From Bacteroidia bacterium (GTDB lineage: Bacteria > Bacteroidota > Bacteroidia > Bacteroidales > GCA-2748055), in the NCBI GenBank assembly GCA_030596245.1, contig JAUVKN010000196.1, positions 1 through 7,977 on the forward strand: a stretch of DNA of 7,977 bases, in the 5' to 3' direction. Below are positions 1 to 6,879 of this stretch, one piece after another (position 1 is the stretch's first letter; each line of letters starts with the position of its first letter). The notes under the pieces were generated by a model that was not told where the DNA came from, ran no database searches, and saw only the letters and a program-made list of their open reading frames with translations. The position numbers were made by a program, and so were the translations under genes.

Positions 1-485
1 AGATCAGTGCCAAATGGGGCTTGCCGGTAATTATCCAGGAATTCATCAAGGGCACCGAAGTGAATGTGGTAGCCCTGGGAGATGGAAAAGGTAATACCAT
101 CGGTGCAGTTCCCATGAGGAAACAATACATCACCGACAAGGGAAAGGCCTGGTCGGGGATCACACTGGATGATGAGAAGTTGCTGGAGCTGACCCGCCGG
201 ATCATCAAAGCAATGAACTGGAGGGGCGGTATGGAACTGGAGCTGGTCAAATCTCAAAAAAATGAACTCTACATTATTGAGATCAACCCAAGGATACCGG
301 CATGGGTATACCTGGCTGTAGGGGCGGGACAAAACATGCCTGAAGCACTGGTGAAGCTTGCCCTGAGGATGGAGGTCAAACCCTTTGAGAAATATGAAGT
401 GGGAAAGATGTTTATCCGCTATTCCTACGACCTGATCACCGATTTGAAAGAATTTGAGAAACTCTCCACACTTGGAGAACTATAA
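1..485 (+). CDS. ATP-grasp domain ligase, 3' portion (5' end outside window)
   Basis: The frame is open from base 3 to a TAA at 483-485, giving the last 160 residues of a longer protein. ATP-grasp enzymes use ATP to activate a carboxylate as an acyl-phosphate and join it to an amine or thiol. What is visible is the C-terminal half of the grasp fold: a QEFIKGTEVNV strand (about residues 12-22) of the carbamoyl-phosphate synthase/biotin carboxylase style, then acidic MELEL (77-81), then EINPRIPAW (93-101). The E and N of EINPR are the usual Mg-ATP ligands, so the domain looks catalytically competent. The TTG at 21 is not a credible start because homology-like sequence continues upstream of it. 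The stop lies 10 bases before the PLP decarboxylase, so the two are probably co-transcribed and act in sequence. The acceptor and donor substrates cannot be told from this fragment. Other members such as biotin carboxylase or D-Ala ligase seem less likely. Confidence 0.88.
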   Translation, partial: ISAKWGLPVIIQEFIKGTEVNVVALGDGKGNTIGAVPMRKQYITDKGKAWSGITLDDEKLLELTRRIIKAMNWRGGMELELVKSQKNELYIIEINPRIPAWVYLAVGAGQNMPEALVKLALRMEVKPFEKYEVGKMFIRYSYDLITDLKEFEKLSTLGEL

Positions 486-495
486 AATATAGATC

Positions 496-1842
496 ATGGA
501 AAAGAAGTCATTTGAAAGACCATTTATTAAGAAATTGCAAGCAGGAATGCCCAGTAAGTTTGGGATGAAATCACAGGCTGAACCAATCACACATATAGAC
601 GATGTTCCTGTTCCCGAGCTCCTGGCGGAATATGGATCACCACTTTACGTTATTTCCGAAAAAACCATCCGCTCAACATTCAAGAAGTCGCGTCATGCCT
701 TCACCACCCGTTACCCAAAAGTCCAGTATGCATGGTCCTACAAAACCAATTACCTGGATGCCGTCTGTCGTATCTTTCACCAGGAAGGCTCCTGGGCCGA
801 GGTAGTTTCAGGATTCGAATATGACAAAGCCATTAACAATGGAGTGAAGGGCAGTCAGATCATTTTCAATGGACCGGACAAGACCGATGAGGATCTGAAA
901 AAAGCCATTGAAAATGATTCCCTGATCCATATAGATCACTTCGATGAGATGTATTCCATCATTGCCATCTCTGAAAACTCCGGGAAACGACCCAAGGTGG
1001 CCATACGCGTAAACATGGACACGGGTGTTTATCCCATGTGGGACCGGTTTGGATTTAACTATGAAAACGGAGATGCATGGGATGCCATTAACCGGATCAT
1101 GATCAATGAAAAGCTGGACCTGGTGGGTTTGCATACCCACATCGGGACCTACATGCTCACCTCCAACGCTTATAAAATTGCTGCCGGTAAACTGGCCGAT
1201 CTTGCCTTTGGTATCGAAAGAAAATACGGAGTAAACATTAAATACATCGATGTGGGTGGAGGTTTTGCTTCCAATAACACCTTAAAGGGTGCCTATTATC
1301 CCGGATCAGATACGGTCCCCACAATCGATGAATACGCCGAAGCCATATCATCGGCCATCCTGAATTCGGAACTGAATCCCAGGAACCTGCCCACCCTGAT
1401 CCTGGAGAGCGGCAGAGCCCTGATTGACGATGCAGGGTACCTGCTGGGGACAGTCATTGCCAATAAAAGGCTCTCCAGTGGAAACAGGGCCACCATTGTT
1501 GATGTGGGAATCAACCTGCTTTTTACCTCATTCTGGTATGAACATGAAATTTACCCTGCTGCACCGGTATCCGAGCACATGGAAGAGACTGCCATATACG
1601 GCCCCCTCTGCATGAACATTGATGTATTACGTGAAGCCATTCAATTTCCCCTCCTGAAGAAGGGAGATCAGTTCGTAATCAAACGAATCGGGGCCTACAA
1701 CATGACCCAGTGGATGCAGTTTATTACCCTCCGTCCCAATGTTGTGCTGATCGACACCGAAGGGAAGGTCCATGTGATCCGGAAAATGGAGAATATGGAG
1801 CTGATCAGGCAACAGGAAGTAATCCCGGAACACCTTAAATAA
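496..1842 (+). CDS. PLP-dependent decarboxylase, fold type III (diaminopimelate/ornithine decarboxylase-like)
   Basis: 448 residues, a normal to slightly long size for the Orn/DAP/Arg decarboxylase 2 family, which removes the alpha-carboxylate of an amino acid in the cytoplasm using PLP. The signatures appear in family order: Schiff-base lysine in YAWSYKTN (Lys83), DRFGF (183-187), HTHIG (213-217), phosphate-binding DVGGGF (252-257), ESGR (304-307; canonical EPGR), GPLCMNIDVL (369-378) with the dimer-partner cysteine Cys372 and Asp376, and GAYN (399-402) with the PLP-contacting tyrosine. The usual CES motif of diaminopimelate decarboxylase reads CMN here, so the substrate may not be diaminopimelate. 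About 30 extra N-terminal residues precede the family start. The ATG at 496 has no clear Shine-Dalgarno site, which is common in this phylum. The gene sits directly behind the ATP-grasp gene, a pairing that recalls BtrJ/BtrK of butirosin synthesis. LysA remains the main alternative label. Confidence 0.92.
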   Translation: MEKKSFERPFIKKLQAGMPSKFGMKSQAEPITHIDDVPVPELLAEYGSPLYVISEKTIRSTFKKSRHAFTTRYPKVQYAWSYKTNYLDAVCRIFHQEGSWAEVVSGFEYDKAINNGVKGSQIIFNGPDKTDEDLKKAIENDSLIHIDHFDEMYSIIAISENSGKRPKVAIRVNMDTGVYPMWDRFGFNYENGDAWDAINRIMINEKLDLVGLHTHIGTYMLTSNAYKIAAGKLADLAFGIERKYGVNIKYIDVGGGFASNNTLKGAYYPGSDTVPTIDEYAEAISSAILNSELNPRNLPTLILESGRALIDDAGYLLGTVIANKRLSSGNRATIVDVGINLLFTSFWYEHEIYPAAPVSEHMEETAIYGPLCMNIDVLREAIQFPLLKKGDQFVIKRIGAYNMTQWMQFITLRPNVVLIDTEGKVHVIRKMENMELIRQQEVIPEHLK

Positions 1843-1869
1843 ACCAACAGGTTCTTCAAGATCTCTCTT

Positions 1870-4062
1870 TTGAAAGTCAGTGACGATATAAAGCTGTTTA
1901 TTAGGTCCATACCTAATAGTTATGGTCAGGTTTTCTTTTCTGATCAGCGCCTTTTTGCACTGATACTCATGGGAATCACCTTTTTTGATCTCTATGCCGG
2001 GATGCTGGGATTCCTGTCAGTCATCACCACCAATCTGGTTGGATTTTTGCTGGGATTTGACAAGAAAATCATTTCCAAGGGCGTTTTCGGATTCAACAGC
2101 CTGCTTGTGGGATTAGGGCTTGGGATCTATTTCAAGCCAGATATACAGTTGATTTTGGTGATCATGATGGCAGCCATCCTGACCCTTTTAATCGCCGTTT
2201 CCCTGCAGGGAGTCATCGGAAAATATGCCCTCCCCTTTCTTTCCATCCCTTTCCTTCTCTCCATTTGGATCATGACCCTCTCTACCAGAGAGTTTGCGGC
2301 CCTGGGGATCAGCGAACGGGGGATCTATACCTTCAATGATCTCTATACCATCGGAGGGGATCCGCTGGTGAGGATCTATGATTGGTGGAACAACCTGCAA
2401 TTGCCGCGCTCTTTGCGCATATATTTTATCTCCCTGGGTGCCATTCTGTTCCAGTACAACCTGCTTTCAGGGATCATACTTTCTCTCGGCTTATTGTTGT
2501 TCTCCAGGATCTCATTCTCACTATCTCTTATCGGTTTCTATACAGCCTATCTTTTTTATGAGATCCTCGGGGCCAATATATCTGAATTGAGTTACAGCTA
2601 CATCGGGTTCAACTATATCCTTACATCCATTGCCGTGGGAGGATTTTTCATCATTCCTTCCAGACGGTCATATCTCTGGGTCATCCTGCTGATCCCCATC
2701 GTAGCCATGATTACCATCAGCCTTTCGAAGGTATTTGCAGTATTTAGTCTGCCCGTTTACTCCCTTCCGTTTAACCTGGTTGTACTTTTATTCCTATATG
2801 CGTTGAAATTCAGGGTAAACTCATCCACAACGCTGTCAGAGGTCCTTATTCAACACAACTCCCCTGAAAAAAACCTCTATGCATTTCACAATGATGTTGT
2901 TCGTTTCCGTCATCATGACAAAGTAAATATCAAACTGCCATTCCTGGGTACATGGACAGTCTCACAGGCTCATAACGGAGAATATACCCATAAAGATGAA
3001 TTCCGTCATGCATGGGATTTTGTCATTACCGATACCGAGAGTCAACAATTTATGGGAAGCGGGGATCTCCTTACTGACTATTACTGTTACGACAAGATGG
3101 TCCTGGCTCCGGCCGATGGCACTGTTGAATTTGTCATGGACCGCATTCCCGACAATATCATCGGGGAGGTGAATCTGAAAGATAACTGGGGAAATACAGT
3201 CATTGTTAAACATGATGATAATCTGTATACTTCCCTGAGTCACCTGAAAGAGAGATCCATCAAAGTAAAAGAGGGCGATCTGATAAAAGAGGGTGACGAA
3301 ATCGGCAGATGCGGTAATTCCGGTCGATCCCCATATCCTCACCTTCATTTCCAGGCGCAGGAGACACCCTACATTGGTTCATTCACTGTGGAATACCCCA
3401 TCAGTTACTACATCAATCATCACCAGAAGGGATTCAAACTGGACTCTTTTGCCTTTCCCGAAATAGATGACATGATCTCAAGCATTGATCGCAGTGATCT
3501 TTTGTTTAACGCTTTTCACTTTATCCCTGGTAAACACTACCATTTTGAGGTGTTGAAAAACGGCGAGAAGATAGAGTCATTCTGGGAAATCAACACCGAT
3601 CCTTATAACAATTCCTACATCCGTTGCCACCAATCGGGGGCCATGGCCTATTTCATCAACGACGGCAACCTCATGTATTTCACCCACTTTACGGGGAATA
3701 AGAAAAGTCTGCTTTACTATTTCTTTCTGGCTGCCTTCCAGGTGCAACAAGGCTTTTACCAGGACCTTATCATTTCAGACCGGTATCCTCTGAACCTGAT
3801 CTTTAACCAGCCCCTTCTGGGGTTGCAGGACCTTGTAGCTCCATTCTGGAAATTCCTCCGGTCTGAATTCCAGTGTAAATATGACTGGATCGACAATGAC
3901 ATGTCCCCTTCAGAGATCAGACTGGTATCTTCAGCAACCAACAGCCTGGCTGGAAAGGTTTTGCGAAGATTCGATTTTTCCATCACTGTGAACGATAAAG
4001 GCATCCACAAGTTAACTGTGGAGACAGAGGACCTTCAACTGGAAGCGACATGTATAGAGTGA
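1870..4062 (+). CDS. Urea transporter-family membrane domain fused to M23-type metallopeptidase
   Basis: 730 residues in three parts. Residues about 28-315 are strongly hydrophobic with roughly ten membrane segments in two halves, each with a urea-transporter-like motif: GVFGFNSLLVGLGLG (71-85) and GFNYILTSIAVGG (246-258). This is the internal duplication of the UT family, whose members are urea channels. Residues about 350-500 resemble M23/LytM peptidases: HAWDF (380-384), VLAPADGTVEFV (411-422), WGNTVIVKHDD (440-450), SLSHL (455-459, His458), EGDEIGRCGNSG (474-485) and HLHFQ (491-495). M23 enzymes cut peptidoglycan cross-bridges, though some members are non-catalytic. Residues about 515-730 are soluble and unrecognised. 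The start is TTG at 1870, the only usable one near the N-terminus; the next in-frame ATG is at 1969 and would cut into the first membrane segment. The gene follows the decarboxylase by 27 bases and overlaps the next gene by 13. Whether it still moves urea is unknown. Confidence 0.87.
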   Translation: MKVSDDIKLFIRSIPNSYGQVFFSDQRLFALILMGITFFDLYAGMLGFLSVITTNLVGFLLGFDKKIISKGVFGFNSLLVGLGLGIYFKPDIQLILVIMMAAILTLLIAVSLQGVIGKYALPFLSIPFLLSIWIMTLSTREFAALGISERGIYTFNDLYTIGGDPLVRIYDWWNNLQLPRSLRIYFISLGAILFQYNLLSGIILSLGLLLFSRISFSLSLIGFYTAYLFYEILGANISELSYSYIGFNYILTSIAVGGFFIIPSRRSYLWVILLIPIVAMITISLSKVFAVFSLPVYSLPFNLVVLLFLYALKFRVNSSTTLSEVLIQHNSPEKNLYAFHNDVVRFRHHDKVNIKLPFLGTWTVSQAHNGEYTHKDEFRHAWDFVITDTESQQFMGSGDLLTDYYCYDKMVLAPADGTVEFVMDRIPDNIIGEVNLKDNWGNTVIVKHDDNLYTSLSHLKERSIKVKEGDLIKEGDEIGRCGNSGRSPYPHLHFQAQETPYIGSFTVEYPISYYINHHQKGFKLDSFAFPEIDDMISSIDRSDLLFNAFHFIPGKHYHFEVLKNGEKIESFWEINTDPYNNSYIRCHQSGAMAYFINDGNLMYFTHFTGNKKSLLYYFFLAAFQVQQGFYQDLIISDRYPLNLIFNQPLLGLQDLVAPFWKFLRSEFQCKYDWIDNDMSPSEIRLVSSATNSLAGKVLRRFDFSITVNDKGIHKLTVETEDLQLEATCIE

Positions 4063-5396
4063 TCACAACCATATGGCTCTCGCTGCTCGCACTTTCGGGG
4101 ATCAACGCACAGAATCCGGTGGATTTTAACACCTTTAATACTGAAACCTACCGCCTCTACCAACAACAAAAGTGGGACAGCCTGATCGTCATGGGCCGGG
4201 AAGCATTGAAACAGGATTATGATTTCTATTACCTGAGAATAAGGCTGGGCATTGCGCTGTATAACCAGAAAAAATTCAGGAAAGCTGGTGTCCATTTCAC
4301 AAAAGCACTTGCCATGAACCAGGGTGACCCTGTGGCCCTTGAGTATCTCTATTATTCCAGGTTGCTTGCCGGGCAAGGGGAGCAGGCGAACCTGGTAAGA
4401 GAGCAATTTAAAGGGGATCTTGCCCTCAAGTTACCCCCTTTCAAAGGAAAATTTTTCGGCCGTTTAGGAGTTGAATACCTCTACAACCGCGGTATGATCG
4501 ATCATATCTCTACCAACCCCGAAGAGACATTCCCTGATCTGCCGTCAGGGGTACAATATATAACCCACCATTTTTCCAATGTTTCCCTGTCACTGACCAA
4601 CAGCATAGCACCCGGGTTTTCATTGCATCATGCATACACTTTCATGACCAAAACCAATCTCCAGTATTACAACGACGGGAGTATGCAGTACTTTGTGGAT
4701 AATCAGAATGTAACCCAGCACCAGTATTACCTTTCACCCCGTTTTACCACGCAATCAGGGTTTAAGATCATGCCCATGTTCCATCGGATAAAGGGAAAAT
4801 ATCAGATCCCTGTGGGGACTGCGGGTTCAGGGGGTTATTCCAGGGGATATTTGTATGATGTTGAATACATTGATTATGTGGCCGGCCTGGGCCTATCCCA
4901 CAGTTTGGGCTCCTTCAAGCTAACACTGGGGGCCTGGTATGCCACCCTCAATGATTCGGAACAGGTACAAAACAGGCTGGGGCTAACCTGGTACCCCAAA
5001 GGAAATCTCAATTTTTATGCAAGTGCGTATATGAATAGTCAGTATGAAATAACTGAAGGAGAAGCTGTTCTGCGATGGATCCCAGAAATGCATATTGGAT
5101 TTTCAATATCAGAGAAGCTCTGGTTTGATCTGAACGGAACCATGGGGGAGATGACCAATTACCTTGAAAACAATGGTCAAATTGTCTACAACAGTTTTTC
5201 AGAAACCATCCAGCAGAAAGTTAAGTTCACGATTTCAATACCGGTTTCCGAGAGAGGATCACTGCTCTATCTGGGCGGAAGATGGACATCGAACATCAGC
5301 GAGTTTTATCCGCTTGTATATGATCCGACCGGGACTACAAATACCAAATCTTATAACACTTTATCATTTTACGGAGGAATATCATGGAAATTTTAA
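4050..5396 (+). CDS. Exported TPR plus outer-membrane beta-barrel protein
   Basis: 448 residues. A Sec signal peptide is clear: hydrophobic residues 5-18, then NAQ, with likely cleavage after Ala20. Residues about 31-118 are helical, with TPR-like spacing (LRIRLGIALYNQKKFRKAGVHF region, 62-83). From about 134 to the end the protein alternates polar and aromatic/hydrophobic residues, rich in Tyr, Phe and Gly, and ends in Trp-Lys-Phe. A terminal aromatic is typical of outer-membrane beta-barrels recognised by BamA. A short TPR region followed by a barrel resembles YaiO-type proteins and, more distantly, exopolysaccharide porins such as PgaA. I cannot tell a transport pore from a structural barrel. 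The ATG at 4050 overlaps the previous gene by 13 bases, with a weak GGAAG at 4041-4045, which suggests translational coupling. The next gene overlaps this one by 13 bases. Family assignment is moderate; export and barrel are more secure. Confidence 0.8.
   Translation: MYRVITTIWLSLLALSGINAQNPVDFNTFNTETYRLYQQQKWDSLIVMGREALKQDYDFYYLRIRLGIALYNQKKFRKAGVHFTKALAMNQGDPVALEYLYYSRLLAGQGEQANLVREQFKGDLALKLPPFKGKFFGRLGVEYLYNRGMIDHISTNPEETFPDLPSGVQYITHHFSNVSLSLTNSIAPGFSLHHAYTFMTKTNLQYYNDGSMQYFVDNQNVTQHQYYLSPRFTTQSGFKIMPMFHRIKGKYQIPVGTAGSGGYSRGYLYDVEYIDYVAGLGLSHSLGSFKLTLGAWYATLNDSEQVQNRLGLTWYPKGNLNFYASAYMNSQYEITEGEAVLRWIPEMHIGFSISEKLWFDLNGTMGEMTNYLENNGQIVYNSFSETIQQKVKFTISIPVSERGSLLYLGGRWTSNISEFYPLVYDPTGTTNTKSYNTLSFYGGISWKF
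5373..5377 (+). promoter_or_regulatory. Strong Shine-Dalgarno site (GGAGG) for the TPR gene
   Basis: GGAGG lies six bases upstream of the ATG at 5384, inside the 3' end of the preceding barrel gene. It fixes the start of the TPR gene. It stands out because the other + strand starts in the window have weak or no such site, so the TPR protein may be made at a higher rate than its neighbours or be loaded by ribosomes independently of the overlap. Confidence 0.7.
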
Positions 5397-6016
5397 GACC
5401 TATAAAGCAAGTTCTGGCACTCAGCCTGCTGATCAGTACCCTCTCAGTCTCAGGCCAGGATTTTAAAGAAATCAAAGACGCTTTTCAGCAAAGTTACATC
5501 CAGGAAGCCACAGGGGAGGTGGTTGCAGCAGCCACCAGTCTGAAGAATGTTTATAGCGAAAAGTCATACGAGATCAACCTGCGTTTGGGTTGGTTGAGTT
5601 ACCAGTCAGGCAACTTCACCGAATCCATGGCCTATTATAACAAAGCCATCGATCTGATGCCCTATGCCATCGAACCCCGGTTCGGGGTAGTCTATCCCGG
5701 GGCTGCCATGGGCAACTGGTCTGTGGTCATGAAACAGTACGAGAAGATCCTGGAAATAAGCCCGAATAATTCCATTGCTATGCACCGGCTGGGATTGATC
5801 CTTTACGGTAAAGGGGAATATGAAGCAGCCAAAAAGTACTTCGCGAAAGTGGTCAACCTCTATCCATTTGACTATGATGCCCTCTCCATGCTGGGATGGT
5901 CCTATTTTAAATTAAGCAACTACCGGGAAGCAAAGGTGCTGTTCCAGAAGGCTCTCCTGCATACTCCCGGAGGTTCTTCGGCCATGGAGGGTCTGGATCT
6001 GCTCGAGAAACCCTAA
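5384..6016 (+). CDS. Exported tetratricopeptide repeat protein
   Basis: 210 residues. An N-terminal signal peptide (hydrophobic 10-22, then SVSGQ, likely cleavage near residues 24-25) sends it to the periplasm; there is no lipobox cysteine. The rest is almost entirely TPR: four consecutive 33-34-residue units at about 61-93, 94-127, 128-161 and 162-195, each ending in a proline, with typical positions such as LGWLSYQSGNFTESMAYY and LGLILYGKGEYEAAKKYF. The second unit is degenerate (GVVYPGAAMGNW). TPR arrays bind proteins or peptides and have no catalysis of their own. The gene starts inside the end of the beta-barrel gene, which itself carries TPR-like helices, so the two products probably form a periplasm/outer-membrane complex; that is inference from context. 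The start ATG is supported by a good GGAGG. No specific family name can be given. Confidence 0.88.
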   Translation: MEILRPIKQVLALSLLISTLSVSGQDFKEIKDAFQQSYIQEATGEVVAAATSLKNVYSEKSYEINLRLGWLSYQSGNFTESMAYYNKAIDLMPYAIEPRFGVVYPGAAMGNWSVVMKQYEKILEISPNNSIAMHRLGLILYGKGEYEAAKKYFAKVVNLYPFDYDALSMLGWSYFKLSNYREAKVLFQKALLHTPGGSSAMEGLDLLEKP

Positions 6017-6061
6017 CTTTTCAACTGTAGAATTTATCCATTGTATATAAAACCCTTAACC

Positions 6062-6859
6062 ATGAAAAAACATGCCCTGACAATCATTTTGTTTATGACG
6101 GGACTGGCACTGTTTGCCCAGCCTGTTCTTGAAAAGATCTATACCGAATCGGTCACCATAACCCGGCTGGAAAGTATTGGGGAGGTATATTTCTCCATGG
6201 ATGTGATTAACAAACAATGCCATATCTATAAAATGGACCATAGCCTTTATAAGAGCATTCCGATCCCCACTCCTGAGGGTTACTATCTGTCCGATGTACA
6301 GTATGTATCGGAAAAGCTCTTTAATGATGACAATCTTGTGGAACTCGTCTACAGTTATACAAAATATGTTCCTACCACCACCTCTTACTACTATATCTAC
6401 GAAACCAAAGTTATCAATGAAAACGGGACCGTGTTGCTCACCATACCGGGCGCGGGGCACACCAATGTCATTGAGACGCCTGACCATGGCAAGAAATTCC
6501 TGGTGTATGAATATAACTATTCGGTGATCCCCTACCGAACTTATACCCATGTGTATAGCCTTCCCGGATCTGCTACAAAATCTTCAGAATATACCATATC
6601 CACCATGAGCCTGGATAACCCATTTCCAAATCCAACCAGCCGCCAGGTTCATATTCCGGTGCAGCTTCCGGAAGGGATACATTCCGGAAACCTGGAGTTG
6701 TTTGATCTGAATGGTCAGAGAATCATCAGCTATCCTGTAACTGAAACCACCGAAAACCTGATACTGCCCACCCATCAACTGAGCCCGGGAACCTACATCT
6801 ATCACGTTGACTCGGGACACTGGCGCTCCGAAGCTAAAAAGATTGTGATTCATCAGTAG
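6062..6859 (+). CDS. Secreted protein with T9SS type A C-terminal sorting domain
   Basis: 265 residues from the ATG at 6062. A standard signal peptide follows directly (MKK, hydrophobic 6-18, then FAQ, likely cleavage near residue 20). An in-frame TTG at 6041 would add seven residues ahead of the signal peptide and is less likely. Residues about 22-180 are beta-rich with many Tyr and Val and no family I recognise; the pattern might be part of a propeller-like fold. Residues about 186-265 form a T9SS sorting domain: NPFPNPTS (186-193), LELFDLNGQRI (211-221), LSPGTYIYHV (240-249) and a basic tail ending KKIVIHQ. Such domains carry the protein through the type IX pathway to the cell surface or medium and are usually removed. 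The gap from the TPR gene is 45 bases, so it could be the last operon member or a separate unit. The passenger is unusually small, and no catalytic motif is visible. Confidence 0.85.
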   Translation: MKKHALTIILFMTGLALFAQPVLEKIYTESVTITRLESIGEVYFSMDVINKQCHIYKMDHSLYKSIPIPTPEGYYLSDVQYVSEKLFNDDNLVELVYSYTKYVPTTTSYYYIYETKVINENGTVLLTIPGAGHTNVIETPDHGKKFLVYEYNYSVIPYRTYTHVYSLPGSATKSSEYTISTMSLDNPFPNPTSRQVHIPVQLPEGIHSGNLELFDLNGQRIISYPVTETTENLILPTHQLSPGTYIYHVDSGHWRSEAKKIVIHQ

Positions 6860-6879
6860 TCGATTTACGGGGATCTGTA

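Noticed and set aside
1855..1874. Imperfect hairpin (TTCAAGA ... TCTTTTGAA) covering the TTG start of the transporter fusion
   Set aside because: The stem is only seven AT-rich pairs with a two-base bulge and a four-base loop; it is too weak to call a regulatory structure or terminator.
6041..6061. TTG at 6041 as start of the T9SS protein
   Set aside because: It would put seven residues ahead of a complete signal peptide that begins at the ATG at 6062, which fits better.
6017..6061. Possible Bacteroidota promoter in the AT-rich gap before the T9SS gene
   Set aside because: I looked for the TAnnTTTG box with an upstream TTG and found no convincing match, so no promoter is called.
6056..6550. 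A 164-codon open frame on the - strand opposite the T9SS gene
   Set aside because: It lies wholly antisense to a gene with a clear signal peptide and sorting domain, and its translation has no recognisable domain. It is a shadow frame. The same holds for - strand frames at 808-1140, 2962-3348 and 4035-4406.
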